Positions 53,044-62,074 are shown, numbered from the stretch's first letter. The stretch: 64,000 nucleotides of DNA from Peptostreptococcus stomatis DSM 17678 (GCF_000147675.1 NZ_ADGQ01000071.1:1-64000); one strand, 5' to 3'. Numbers and translations are program-made. Notes: a model not told the origin generated them from the letters alone.

Positions 53044-54036
53044 ATGAAAAAGAAATTAGCGGTTTTTTTAGCAGCCCTACTAGTGATTACTGGTTTGACT
53101 GCTTGTGGACAAAAGGAAAAAACGACAAGTGAACCTGCTGTTACTGCGAAGGTTGCAGCCCTGAAGGGACCTACCAGTATGGGTATGGTAAAGATGATGG
53201 CAGATCAAAAGGATGCAAAGGAAAAGGATTATGACTTTACAATAGCTAGTTCACCGGATGAGATAGCGCCAAAGTTTTTAAAGGGTGAATTTGATATAGT
53301 AGCCCTGCCATCAAATTTGGCATCTATCCTTTACAACAAGAGTCAGGGTAAGCTTCAAGTCCTAGCTATAAATACCCTAGGAGTCCTATACTTGATGGAA
53401 AATGGAGACACTATAAAGTCTATTGCCGACCTAAAGGGTAAGACAGTCTACTCAAGCGGTAAGGGGGCTGTGCCAGAATATGCCTTTAACTATATACTTA
53501 AGGCGAACGGCCTAAACCCGGATACAGACCTAAGGGTTGAGTACAAGTCTGAGCATACAGAGGCCCTGGCTGCCCTGCTTAATGACAAGTCTGGTCTGGC
53601 AGTTTTACCACAGCCATTTGCAACGGTTGCCAGTTTAAAAAACAAGGGCTTAAGACCAGCCTTAGACCTAACGAAGGAGTGGGACAAGGCAAGTAAGAAT
53701 GCTAAGAGCACAATGATTACAGGTGTAGTAGTTGTAAACAAGGATTTTGCAGCCAAGTATCCTGAAAAGATTAAGAAGTTTATGGCTGACTATAAGGCTT
53801 CAATAGACTATACTAATGATAATATTGATGATGCAGCCAAGTTAATAGAAGAAAATGATATAGTTCCTGCAGCAGTTGCCAAGAAGGCTATACCACAGTG
53901 TAATATTACCTATGTAGACGGGTCTGATATGAAGGACAAGTTGAGTGGGTATTTACAGGTCCTATTTGAGGCAAATCCTAAATCTATAGGAGGCAAGATG
54001 CCTGCTGACGATTTCTACTATGTACAAAAGAAATAG
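53044..54036 (+). CDS. NitT/TauT-type ABC substrate-binding lipoprotein
   Basis: 330 residues. Lipoprotein signal KKKLAVFLAALLVITGLTACG (lipobox LTAC, Cys about 21). Class II binding-protein fold with PSNLASILYNKSQGKLQ, GKTVYSSGKGAVPEYAFNYI and LPQPFATVASL, as in SsuA/TauA/ThiY-like proteins. Expected outside the membrane, delivering a small anion or precursor to the permease next door. The specific ligand (sulfonate, pyrimidine or other) cannot be inferred. Last codons overlap the permease gene. Confidence 0.9.
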   Translation: MKKKLAVFLAALLVITGLTACGQKEKTTSEPAVTAKVAALKGPTSMGMVKMMADQKDAKEKDYDFTIASSPDEIAPKFLKGEFDIVALPSNLASILYNKSQGKLQVLAINTLGVLYLMENGDTIKSIADLKGKTVYSSGKGAVPEYAFNYILKANGLNPDTDLRVEYKSEHTEALAALLNDKSGLAVLPQPFATVASLKNKGLRPALDLTKEWDKASKNAKSTMITGVVVVNKDFAAKYPEKIKKFMADYKASIDYTNDNIDDAAKLIEENDIVPAAVAKKAIPQCNITYVDGSDMKDKLSGYLQVLFEANPKSIGGKMPADDFYYVQKK

Positions 54037-54769
54037 TAAATTATATATACTGGCTATAGCCTTTTGGTTGTCAATTTGGCAATTAGTCAGTTCTTTGATG
54101 GGGCAGGAGATACTTTTAGTATCTCCTCTTTCTGCTTTATCCAGGTTGGGACACCTTTCTCTGGAAGCAGACTTTTGGAAGACGGTGTGGTATTCGTTTT
54201 CTAAGATTAGCCTTGGTTTCTTTTTAGCCTTTATATTAGGTATTGGCATGGCCCTATTAGGGGCAAACTTTAGGGCTTTTAGGGTCTTAATCCAACCCCT
54301 AATGGCTACAATTCAAGCAATACCTGTAGTTTCCTTTATCATACTATGTCTAATATGGGTGTCATCAAGAAACCTATCAGTTTTAATATCATTTTTGTTG
54401 GTCTTGCCTATAATCTATACCAATGTTTTGACCGGTATAGATAGTATAGACTCATCATTCATGGACCTGGCCAAGGTTTTTAAGATGAAGAGGTCCAAGA
54501 TAATCAGGTATATTTACCTATCTGAAGTTTATCCCCACCTCAAGTCTGCAACCTATGTATCCTTGGGCCTATGTTGGAAGTCTGGTATTGCAGCCGAAGT
54601 AATAGGTATGCCAAATATGTCTATAGGTGAGAAACTTTACCAGGCAAAGATATATCTTAGTACGGGCGACTTATTTGCCTGGACCCTGGTTATTATAGTT
54701 TTGAGTGTGGCCTTTAGGAAGGTCTTTATGGCCTTGATGGACAGGCTGGTTGATAGGCTGTCTATATAA
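54020..54769 (+). CDS. NitT/TauT-type ABC permease
   Basis: 249 residues, about six membrane helices. The cytoplasmic coupling segment (EAA loop) is LCWKSGIAAEVIGMPNMSIG, matching SsuC/TauC permeases. It overlaps the binding-protein gene by 17 bases. It should dimerise and work with the ATPase at 54792. Confidence 0.9.
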   Translation: MYKRNSKLYILAIAFWLSIWQLVSSLMGQEILLVSPLSALSRLGHLSLEADFWKTVWYSFSKISLGFFLAFILGIGMALLGANFRAFRVLIQPLMATIQAIPVVSFIILCLIWVSSRNLSVLISFLLVLPIIYTNVLTGIDSIDSSFMDLAKVFKMKRSKIIRYIYLSEVYPHLKSATYVSLGLCWKSGIAAEVIGMPNMSIGEKLYQAKIYLSTGDLFAWTLVIIVLSVAFRKVFMALMDRLVDRLSI

Positions 54770-54791
54770 GCTTTTTTGGGTAGGTGATATT

Positions 54792-55391
54792 ATGAATATT
54801 TTGATGGAAAAAATAAATAAGGCCTATGGAGACAAGGAAGTCCTTAAAGACTTTACAGCCAAATTTCAGGAGGGTACAGTTACCTTTATCACAGGGGAGT
54901 CGGGTATAGGTAAGACTTCTATTATAAGGATTTTGATGGGGCTGGAAGTCTACCAGTCTGGTAGTATAAGTGGCATGGAGGACAAGCAGGTATCCGTGGT
55001 CTTCCAGGATGACTGTCTTTGTGATAAGCTAAGTCTATATAAAAACTTAAAGATGGTCCTAGATGGTCTGGAATACAAGGACCAAGATTTAGGTGGACTT
55101 TTAGATATGTTCGGATTGGGAGACTATGACCACAAGAGGGTGGCTGAGCTTAGTGGTGGTATGAAGAGGCGTTTAGCCATACTAAGGGCTATCCTATATC
55201 CCCACAATTTAATGATTATGGATGAACCCTTCAAGGGTTTGGATGTAGAAAATAAAAAGCTGGTAATGGGCCAGGTAGGTAAAAGTCTGGTGGGGAAAAC
55301 TGCAATTATTGTTACCCATGACAAGACTGAAATAGATTTTTTTAGGTCAATTGAAGGCCTTGCAATAAGGGAAATAGATATGAAAAAATAG
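54792..55391 (+). CDS. NitT/TauT-type ABC ATPase
   Basis: 199 residues from ATG 54792 (TAGGTGAT upstream). Walker A TGESGIGKTSI, signature LSGGMKRRLAILRAI, Walker B LMIMDEPFKGLD and switch His IVTHDKTE. Short form without regulatory C-terminus, typical of small SsuB/TauB-like ATPases. The stop codon is inside the stem of the terminator that follows. Confidence 0.92.
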   Translation: MNILMEKINKAYGDKEVLKDFTAKFQEGTVTFITGESGIGKTSIIRILMGLEVYQSGSISGMEDKQVSVVFQDDCLCDKLSLYKNLKMVLDGLEYKDQDLGGLLDMFGLGDYDHKRVAELSGGMKRRLAILRAILYPHNLMIMDEPFKGLDVENKKLVMGQVGKSLVGKTAIIVTHDKTEIDFFRSIEGLAIREIDMKK

Positions 55392-55414
55392 GGTTGATTT
55401 ACACCAACCCTATT
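55387..55414. terminator. Bidirectional terminator between importer operon and CWB2 gene
   Basis: AATAGGGTTG/CAACCCTATT 10-bp stem with 8-base loop; A6 on the left serves as a T-run for the - strand gene, and a weaker AATATTTT lies on the + side. The ATPase stop codon lies in the stem. Confidence 0.75.
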
Positions 55415-55433
55415 AATATTTTAGCTAGAGGGC

Positions 55434-56495
55434 TTATAAGCCTTTTAACTCATTTTCAACCTTCTTGGATACTGATTTTTCACCACCAACTATAATTATA
55501 TTCTTTATGTCATTAGCCTGGATAAAGGCCTTAGTATCCTCATTTAGCTTGTCTGGTCTTGTAAGCAGGATAACTCCATTACTAAAATTAGCAACAGTAC
55601 CAGAGGCAAGGGCATCAGGATAGTTAGTAGAATCTACTATAACAGCAGTATTAATATATGGCTTAAGGACTGTCTTGTAGGCCTTGGCAATTTCTACGGC
55701 TGTTTTATACCTGTCTGGACCGGAAATCCTACCTGTGTATAGGTCTGAGCCTTTACCAAAGTAGTCTTTATCATGTGTATTTAATCCGTCAAGGTCTTCT
55801 GGGTAAGTTTTGACTTTTTTTGGAATAGAGTCATTACCACCTATAATAAACCTCCAACCTTCAAGATTATCATTCATATTAAGTTTATATGATCCTACAA
55901 AACAAGTTCCTTGTTCCCTCATTAGTTTGGCTACAAATGGTATAGAGGATAATAGGTCTGGGAATTTTTGGTCATTTACAAGTATGCCATTACTGAGATC
56001 GCCCCTAAAATGTATATCTGGAAATAATATACTGAATAGAGTTAGGTCCATGTCATTAGCGATTGAAAGAAAATCTTTACCCTCATACCTATCATAAAAC
56101 CTACTATATTTGAATCTATTTGCCTTTAAAGTCTTTTCAAGTGAATTATTTAAAAGCTTGTAGTCACCCATTATATAGACACGATCAACATCATTGATTT
56201 TTAACCTATTTAGGATAGACTTGGATATACCAGACTTAGGTACAATATAGAAGGGTGCCTTTAAGGCTGTTGCCATATATGACCCGTAAAGAGCAGTCCT
56301 AAAATCATTACCAGGTGCTAGTACAGCCTGACTGGCGTATGACTTGCCAAAATAATTTTCTTGAACTTCTATGGCCGTTTCATACCTATCGGCTCCAGCA
56401 AATCTAGTTACATACCTATCGGCACTAGCAACAGATGGTAGCAAAAAGGCTAAGGCACAAGATAAAATAAGTGATTTTTTCAATCCTTTAATCAT
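55434..56495 (-). CDS. Secreted cell-wall-binding repeat 2 (CWB2) protein
   Basis: 353 residues. Signal peptide (KKSLILSCALAFLLPSVASA), then a first CWB2 repeat (RFAGADRYETAIEVQENYF to VYIMGDYKLL), a degenerate middle stretch (about 125-235) and a well-kept last repeat (RISGPDRYKTAVEIAKAY, YPDALASGTVANF, IIIVGGEKSVS). There is no additional effector domain, so it may be a structural S-layer-like or wall protein. AAGGGGGT site. The protein at the left window edge carries the same repeat type. Confidence 0.92.
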   Translation of the reverse strand: MIKGLKKSLILSCALAFLLPSVASADRYVTRFAGADRYETAIEVQENYFGKSYASQAVLAPGNDFRTALYGSYMATALKAPFYIVPKSGISKSILNRLKINDVDRVYIMGDYKLLNNSLEKTLKANRFKYSRFYDRYEGKDFLSIANDMDLTLFSILFPDIHFRGDLSNGILVNDQKFPDLLSSIPFVAKLMREQGTCFVGSYKLNMNDNLEGWRFIIGGNDSIPKKVKTYPEDLDGLNTHDKDYFGKGSDLYTGRISGPDRYKTAVEIAKAYKTVLKPYINTAVIVDSTNYPDALASGTVANFSNGVILLTRPDKLNEDTKAFIQANDIKNIIIVGGEKSVSKKVENELKGL

Positions 56496-56722
56496 AGTAG
56501 ATACCCCCTTGAATAATGTATAAATATTTAATCATAATCTGTAGATATATAAAAAATATCTACTATAATAATTATACAATTTATAAATCAAATTAACAAG
56601 ATAAAGGGCAAAAATTATAGTTATAGGTGGCAAAAATTAAGCCTTCTAAGAGGAAATCTCCTAGGCCTATATTTAAAGTAAAGCTATTGAAAATAGCTAA
56701 TTTTATTACTTATTAAATTGTG

Positions 56723-56751
56723 TTGGCAGATAGGTGATATTATTGTATAAT
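56723..56751 (+). promoter_or_regulatory. Promoter of fprA, in a 326-bp gene-free stretch
   Basis: TTGGCA and TATAAT are 17 bp apart, 70 bases upstream of the fprA start. The gene-free region 56496-56821 also must hold the divergent CWB2 promoter, which was not resolved; nothing else was seen in it apart from small inverted repeats at 56641-56672. Confidence 0.65.
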
Positions 56752-56821
56752 ATAGGCTAGGAGAAGTTCGTATATTAAATTTAATTTGAAATATGTGGTT
56801 GTTGAAGGAGGAAATTATTTC

Positions 56822-58024
56822 ATGAATACAGTAAGTGTAGAAATTTTAAAAGACTTGTACTATATTGGTGTTAACGACAGGGATACAAATCTTTTTGAAA
56901 ATATGTGGCCATTGCCAGAGGGAGTAGCCTACAATTCGTACTTGATAGTTGACGAAAAGACTGCCCTACTTGACACTGTAAAAATAACTAAGGTTAATGG
57001 ATTTATTGAAAATCTAAAGAAGAACCTAAATGGTAGGGACCTGGACTATCTGATAATCCACCATATGGAGCCTGACCACTCAGGTTGTTACCTATCAGTT
57101 TTGGATGTATATCCAAACCTTACTTTTGTTGGTAACAAGAAGGCCAAGGCTATGTTTAAGGACTACTTGGATATGGAGCCTGAAAACTTTATTGAAGTAA
57201 AGGATGGAGAAACCCTATCTTTAGGTAAGAGAACCCTTACTTTTGTTAATACTCCAATGGTTCACTGGCCAGAATCTATGGTTAGTTATGAATCTACAGA
57301 CAAGATCTTGTTCTCACAGGATATCTTTGGTGGTTTTGGTGCCCTAAATGGTACAATCTTTGATGATGAAATGAATTTCGACTTCTTCAGAGATGAAATG
57401 AGAAGATACTATTCTAATATAGTTGGTAAGTATTCTAAGCAGGCAGCTAAGGCCCTAGAAAAGGTAAAAGCCCTAGATATAAAGGTTATATGTCCAGTTC
57501 ACGGTATTGTTTGGAGAACACACCCAAATATGATAATTGACGAATATATAAGATTAGCCAACCAGGTTAATGAAGAGGGTGTAGTTATAGCTTATGGTTC
57601 TATGTATGGAAATACAGAAAAAATGGCCGATACTTTGGCTAGATACCTGGCAGAAGAAGGTATAAGTAACGTTAAGGTGTTTGATGTATCTAAGACTCAT
57701 GTATCTTATATACTTAGCGAAATATGGAAATACAAGGGCTTCATACTAGGAAGTTGTACATACAACAACTCTGTATACCCTAATGTAAACCAGTTGTTGT
57801 ACACTTTAAGAATGAACAAGTTATCAAACCATATCCTAGGAATCTTCGGTTCTTATGGATGGAGTGGTGGAGCTGTCAAGGAATTGACAGAATTTGCTTC
57901 TGAAGGTGGTAACTTCGAAGTTCTTCCAACTGTTGTTGAAACTAAGGGAACTTTAAAGGAAGAAGACGATGAAGGTCTAAGAGCTATGGCTAAGGAAATG
58001 GCCGAAGCCCTAAAAAATAGCTAG
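56822..58024 (+). CDS. fprA: A-type flavodiiron protein (FprA)
   Basis: 400 residues from ATG 56822 (GGAGG 10 bases upstream). The N-terminal metallo-beta-lactamase-like domain has diiron ligands in HHMEPDHSG and a following His in VHWPESM; the C-terminal flavodoxin domain has the FMN loop YGSMYGNTEKMA. No rubredoxin module, so class A. Reduces O2 (and perhaps NO) to water in the cytoplasm, protecting an anaerobe. Electrons would come from rubredoxin or a reductase encoded elsewhere. Confidence 0.95.
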   Translation: MNTVSVEILKDLYYIGVNDRDTNLFENMWPLPEGVAYNSYLIVDEKTALLDTVKITKVNGFIENLKKNLNGRDLDYLIIHHMEPDHSGCYLSVLDVYPNLTFVGNKKAKAMFKDYLDMEPENFIEVKDGETLSLGKRTLTFVNTPMVHWPESMVSYESTDKILFSQDIFGGFGALNGTIFDDEMNFDFFRDEMRRYYSNIVGKYSKQAAKALEKVKALDIKVICPVHGIVWRTHPNMIIDEYIRLANQVNEEGVVIAYGSMYGNTEKMADTLARYLAEEGISNVKVFDVSKTHVSYILSEIWKYKGFILGSCTYNNSVYPNVNQLLYTLRMNKLSNHILGIFGSYGWSGGAVKELTEFASEGGNFEVLPTVVETKGTLKEEDDEGLRAMAKEMAEALKNS

Positions 58025-58113
58025 GAAAAATTTTAAAAGTATTGCTAGCTGGATGAATAGACTTGTCCAGCTAGACTTATGTAATAGAATAATTAGAATA
58101 AGAGGTTTAATGT

Positions 58114-58575
58114 ATGAGAGGTTTTGAACTAGTTTCAGATCAACATAGAAAACACCCGGACTGCAATATACTTATCCCCCAGAGGGGGACAGCCAAGTCA
58201 GCGGGTTATGACCTGTGTACACCGGTTGATATAGTTATACCGGCCAGGGGACAGTCAGGTGTGATTTTCACTGATATAAAGGCCTATATGGAGGCCGATG
58301 AAGTATTGACAACTCACGTAAGAAGCTCTATTGGTATGAAGAGGGGTCTAGTCTTGGCCAATACTACAGGTATTATAGATTCAGACTATTATTCTAATCC
58401 AGACAATGATGGCAATATAGGTTTCATGCTTAGGAACCTGACTGATGAAGAGGTTATCATAAAGGCTGGAGAGAGGGTAATCCAGGGAATATTTATAAAA
58501 TACCTGATAAGTGACCATGACCAACCCAAGTCTGAAGAGAGACTTGGTGGGGTAGGGTCTACTGGAAAAAAATAG
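58114..58575 (+). CDS. dut: dUTP diphosphatase (trimeric dUTPase)
   Basis: 153 residues. The five dUTPase motifs are recognisable: GTAKSAGYDLCTP, VRSSIGMKRG, ANTTGIIDSDYYSNP, GERVIQGIFIKYL and RLGGVGSTGKK (motif V). It clears dUTP and supplies dUMP for thymidylate. Together with dcd at 33196 it gives the dCTP-to-dUMP route. Confidence 0.92.
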   Translation: MRGFELVSDQHRKHPDCNILIPQRGTAKSAGYDLCTPVDIVIPARGQSGVIFTDIKAYMEADEVLTTHVRSSIGMKRGLVLANTTGIIDSDYYSNPDNDGNIGFMLRNLTDEEVIIKAGERVIQGIFIKYLISDHDQPKSEERLGGVGSTGKK

Positions 58576-58585
58576 GTTAAAAAGC

Positions 58586-58739
58586 TTTAAAGAGACATAT
58601 ATTAATGCTATAATAAGCTTGTGTGCGTATGAACGTAACAAAGTCTAAAAACCAAACAAGGGCCGGATTCGAAAGATGGTCCAAGTGAAAAAGTCACTGT
58701 ATTCATTTGATATGAGGGATGAATAGGGTGGCTTTTTTC
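58586..58739 (+). ncRNA. Candidate small RNA with own promoter and terminator
   Basis: TTTAAA (58586-58591), 17 bp, TATAAT (58609-58614) with extended TGc form a promoter. The predicted transcript of about 120 bases contains a small stem (TGCGT/ACGTA), a GGGCC/GGTCC stem with loop, then a long hairpin: AAAAAGTCACT pairs with GGTGGCTTTTT around an inner ATTCAT/ATGAAT stem, ending in T6. AGTGA/TCACT is an alternative pairing. No known family is recognised. It may also be a leader acting on nadA, but a second regulatory region and 139 bases separate the terminator from nadA. Confidence 0.5.
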
Positions 58740-58807
58740 GTATATGATTTAGGAGAGCGTAAGATTTTTCCCCTTTTCCTATTCACATTTTAGGATATGT
58801 ATAGTAT

Positions 58808-58833
58808 TATGTATATGTTAGTGTATATACATA
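58808..58833. promoter_or_regulatory. Inverted repeat upstream of nadA
   Basis: TATGTATAT-N8-ATATACATA is a perfect 9+9 inverted repeat 46 bases before the nadA start. A repressor of NAD synthesis (NiaR or NadR-like) is a reasonable candidate. With the small RNA it accounts for most of the gene-free stretch 58576-58878. Confidence 0.4.
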
Positions 58834-58878
58834 TAGATATGTACAAACCAAACAAGTCTTATATGTTGAGGAGGATAT

Positions 58879-59787
58879 ATGGAAAGGGAAGTTTTAAAAG
58901 AAAAAATTTTACGTTTAAAAGAGGAGAAGGACGTCCTGATCCTAGCTCATTTTTATGCTAATAGTGAGGTCCAGGATATAGCTGACAAGGTTGGAGACTC
59001 TTTCAAACTGGCCAAGGATGCTCAAAATGCTGATAATAAAATTATCTGTTTTTGTGGTGTCAATTTTATGGGAGAAAGTGCTAAGCTATTGAATCCAGAC
59101 AAAAAGATATTGATTCCAGATATAGAGTCAGGCTGTGCTATGGCAGACATGGTCAATTTGGATGACCTGGATGGAATCAAGGAAAGATACGATGATGTAG
59201 CCATAGTTTCATATATAAATACCAAGGCGGATGTAAAGTCTAAGAGTGATGTCTGCGTTACTTCTTCAAATGCAATGAAGATAGTATCAGGCCTGCCAAA
59301 TAAGAATATATATTTCTTGCCGGACAGGAACCTGGGAAGGTATATAGCAGACAAGCTACAAGACAAGAATTTTATCTTCCATGAAGGATATTGCAAGTAC
59401 CATAACTTTGTAGACTATGAAGAGGTCAAGGCCCTGAAGGAAAAATATGCTTATGATGTTTTAGTACATCCAGAGTGTACGAGTGAGGTTGTTTCCTTGG
59501 GTGACTGTGTTGGTTCTACCAAGGCCCTTTTGGACTATGTTGAAAAAACTAAAAAGGCAGGATATATTGTATGTACTGAAGAAGGAATTTTGCACCAGAT
59601 GAACAAGGTATCACCTAAGAGTGAATTTATTATACCGACTTCTATGAAAGCATGTGAGGATATGAAGAAGAATAGCCTGGAAAACTTGTACAAGGTATTA
59701 GTAGATGAGGGACCAGAGATTGTCCTGGATGAAGCCATAATGGAGAGGGCCAGTCAGCCCCTTAAAAAGATGATGGAGATGAGTTAA
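58879..59787 (+). CDS. nadA: Quinolinate synthase A
   Basis: 302 residues. The three Cys ligands of the [4Fe-4S] cluster lie in FCGVNFMGES, HPECTSEV and MKACEDMKKN; LAHFYANSEVQDIADKVGDS and TEEGILHQM are family motifs. It condenses iminoaspartate with dihydroxyacetone phosphate to quinolinate in the cytoplasm. GAGGAGG site. The stop codon abuts the nadB ATG. Confidence 0.97.
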   Translation: MEREVLKEKILRLKEEKDVLILAHFYANSEVQDIADKVGDSFKLAKDAQNADNKIICFCGVNFMGESAKLLNPDKKILIPDIESGCAMADMVNLDDLDGIKERYDDVAIVSYINTKADVKSKSDVCVTSSNAMKIVSGLPNKNIYFLPDRNLGRYIADKLQDKNFIFHEGYCKYHNFVDYEEVKALKEKYAYDVLVHPECTSEVVSLGDCVGSTKALLDYVEKTKKAGYIVCTEEGILHQMNKVSPKSEFIIPTSMKACEDMKKNSLENLYKVLVDEGPEIVLDEAIMERASQPLKKMMEMS

Positions 59788-61098
59788 ATGAAGGAATTTT
59801 ATGATATTGTGATAGTTGGTAGTGGAGCGGCAGGCCTTTCTTGCGCCCTGAAGTTAAACCCTGATTATGACATATGTTTAATATCAAAAAAAAGTATGGC
59901 AGAGGCCAATTCATACCTGGCCCAGGGGGGTATATCAGCCAAGCTTGCCCATGAAAATCTGGATGACTATATAGAAGATACCTTAAAGGCAGGCCACTAT
60001 GAGAATGATGTGGATGTAGTCAGGGCCATATTGGATGAATCTTTAGATGTAGTCGAAGAATTGACAGGCTATGGTGTCAATTTTGACAAGCTTGACCCGG
60101 ATACCTATAGCCTCCACAAGGAAGGTGGACATAGGTCGGCTAGGGTCTACCATGTTGGAGATTTCACTGGTAGGTCTATGTGTGAGGTTATGGCAGAAAG
60201 GGTAAAGGCCAGGCCTAATATAGATACTTGTGAAAATACGACTTTCTATGACCTGATAATTGAGGATAATAAAGCGGTAGGCATAAGGGTATTTGTCGAT
60301 GGCCTGTATAAGAATATATATGCTAGGGCAGTAGTCCTGGCCACAGGAGGTATAGGTGGTATATTTAATTCATCAACTAACTACAAGTCGGTATCTGGTG
60401 AGGCCTTGTCTATAGCCATGAAATATGGTGTGGAGGTCTCTAATTTAGAATATATACAGATACACCCAACAGTCCTATACGATAAGGCTATGGGAAGGCA
60501 TAGTTTGATTACCGAGGCCCTGAGGGGAGAAGGAGGCATCCTACTTGGAATTAATGGTGATAGGTTTATTGACGAATTGCTTCCTAGGGATGTAGTCAGT
60601 AAGGCCATCAGAAAGAAGATGGAGGAGGACCAGACTGACCATGTTTACCTATCACTTGAAAATATAAGGGATAGGGAAAGGATTGATGAAAGATTTCCGA
60701 CGGTTTTCCAGGCCTGTATGGACAAGGGGATAGATATCAGGAAGGATATGATACCCGTATGCCCAGGCCAACACTACCATATGGGTGGTATAAGGGCCCA
60801 GATAGATGGTAGGACTAGTCTACCAGGCCTATATGCCATAGGAGAGACGTCTTGTACAGGCCTACATGGAAGAAATAGGTTGGCGTCAAACTCCCTTTTA
60901 GAAGCATGTTTTTGTGGTATGAAGTGTGGTGAAGGCCTAAATGCTTCATTGCCAGACTTCAAGGCCCATATGGAAGAAAATAGAGAAACTAGAAATATAG
61001 ATGATATAATTGCTGACTACCATAAGATTTTGGTGGATACAATAAAGGAAAGGAACCACGATTTTTATGAATACTGGCTTAAAAATGAGGATGCTTGA
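59788..61098 (+). CDS. nadB: L-aspartate oxidase
   Basis: 436 residues. FAD-binding GSGAAGLSCALKL near the N-terminus, SYLAQGGISAKL, the HTH-region GGHRSARVYHVGDFTGRS, active-site REALRGEGG-like ITEALRGEGGILL, and HYHMGGIRAQIDGRTSLPGLYAIGE at the C-terminal end. It oxidises L-aspartate to iminoaspartate, using fumarate or another acceptor in anaerobes. Shorter than E. coli NadB (about 540), lacking part of the C-terminal helical domain, as in other clostridial forms. Confidence 0.95.
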   Translation: MKEFYDIVIVGSGAAGLSCALKLNPDYDICLISKKSMAEANSYLAQGGISAKLAHENLDDYIEDTLKAGHYENDVDVVRAILDESLDVVEELTGYGVNFDKLDPDTYSLHKEGGHRSARVYHVGDFTGRSMCEVMAERVKARPNIDTCENTTFYDLIIEDNKAVGIRVFVDGLYKNIYARAVVLATGGIGGIFNSSTNYKSVSGEALSIAMKYGVEVSNLEYIQIHPTVLYDKAMGRHSLITEALRGEGGILLGINGDRFIDELLPRDVVSKAIRKKMEEDQTDHVYLSLENIRDRERIDERFPTVFQACMDKGIDIRKDMIPVCPGQHYHMGGIRAQIDGRTSLPGLYAIGETSCTGLHGRNRLASNSLLEACFCGMKCGEGLNASLPDFKAHMEENRETRNIDDIIADYHKILVDTIKERNHDFYEYWLKNEDA

Positions 61099-61915
61099 TA
61101 AGATAAAAGAGAGTCTACTTGAGGATATTAGCTACAAGGATATCAGTGCCGATGCCATAATAGATGAGGATAGGATGGCCAGGGCTGACTTGATAGCCAA
61201 GGAAGAGGGGATTGTATGTGGTTTGGAAGTCTTTTACCAGTCTTTTAAAATCTTGGATGAAGGGGCAAAGTTTACTTGCTCCCACAAGGATGGAGATAGG
61301 GTTTACAAGGGTGACAAGATTGGTATAGTTGAATGTAAGGCCCAGGCCATGCTCTTGGCTGAGAGGACAGGCTTAAACTTCCTTCAAAGGATGAGTGGTA
61401 TAGCTACCATGACTAGGTATATGGTGGATGCCCTAGGTGATGAATCAGTCAGCCTAGCCGACACCAGGAAGACTGCCCCAGGACTGAGGGTATTTGACAA
61501 GTATTCCGTAGAGGTTGGTGGTGGAAAGAACCACAGATACAACCTATCTGATATGGTCATGCTAAAAGACAACCATATAGGCGTTGCAGGTGGTATCAGG
61601 CAGGCTGTTGAAAAGACAAGGGCCAAGATATCCTTCTCAAAAAAGATAGAGTTAGAGGTGGAAAACCTGGACCAGGTTAGGGAAGCCCTTGATGTAGGTT
61701 GTGACATAATAATGCTGGACAATATGTCTATAGGCCAGATTAGGGAGGCTGTAGATCTTATAGGAGGCAAGGCCCTTATTGAGGTATCTGGTAATATAAG
61801 TCCAGATAATATAGGTGACTACAGGGGCTTAGGTATAGATATTATATCTTGTGGTGCCCTGACTCATTCGGTAAAGGCCCTGGATATCAGCTTAAAAAAT
61901 ATGGATATAATTTAG
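61085..61915 (+). CDS. nadC: Nicotinate-nucleotide pyrophosphorylase (carboxylating)
   Basis: About 276 residues; ATG 61085 and 61091 are both possible (MRMLDKIKESLLEDI) and lie inside the end of nadB, so translation is coupled. Motifs: AERTGLNFLQRMSGIAT, DTRKTAPGLRVFDKYSV, GGGKNHRYNLSD, MLKDNHI and IEVSGNISPDNI. It forms nicotinate mononucleotide from quinolinate and PRPP, finishing the nadABC pathway. Confidence 0.96.
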   Translation: MRMLDKIKESLLEDISYKDISADAIIDEDRMARADLIAKEEGIVCGLEVFYQSFKILDEGAKFTCSHKDGDRVYKGDKIGIVECKAQAMLLAERTGLNFLQRMSGIATMTRYMVDALGDESVSLADTRKTAPGLRVFDKYSVEVGGGKNHRYNLSDMVMLKDNHIGVAGGIRQAVEKTRAKISFSKKIELEVENLDQVREALDVGCDIIMLDNMSIGQIREAVDLIGGKALIEVSGNISPDNIGDYRGLGIDIISCGALTHSVKALDISLKNMDII

Positions 61916-61925
61916 TTTTAAGCTT

Positions 61926-61976
61926 AGAACTTCTTTTAGCAATTTGGATAAACTGCTGGGAGGGGTTCTTTTTTTT
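61926..61976 (+). terminator. Intrinsic terminator after nadABC
   Basis: A 16-bp stem with five G-T wobbles (61926-61941 with 61954-61969) is followed by eight T. Confidence 0.85.
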
Positions 61977-62032
61977 ATGAGTATTTATTATTTACCTATC
62001 CAGAAATATTTACTAAATTACAAGTATGGTGT

Positions 62033-62074
62033 AAAATATAGTTAAAAGAACATATGTTCTTTTAACTATATTTT
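62033..62074. promoter_or_regulatory. 42-bp perfect palindrome containing a LexA (SOS) box upstream of dinB
   Basis: Positions 62033-62053 are the exact reverse complement of 62054-62074. The centre, GAACATATGTTC (62048-62059), matches the Gram-positive LexA/DinR box GAAC-N4-GTTC. A possible promoter, TTTACT (62009-62014) and TAAAAT (62032-62037), overlaps its left edge. As RNA it would be a hairpin with a T-run. Confidence 0.85.

Noticed and set aside
58727-58739. T-box-like AGGGTGGC near the end of the small RNA candidate
   Set aside because: The conserved ACCGCG continuation is missing, T6 follows directly, and there is no room for a stem I with specifier; it is better explained as the 3' side of the terminator.
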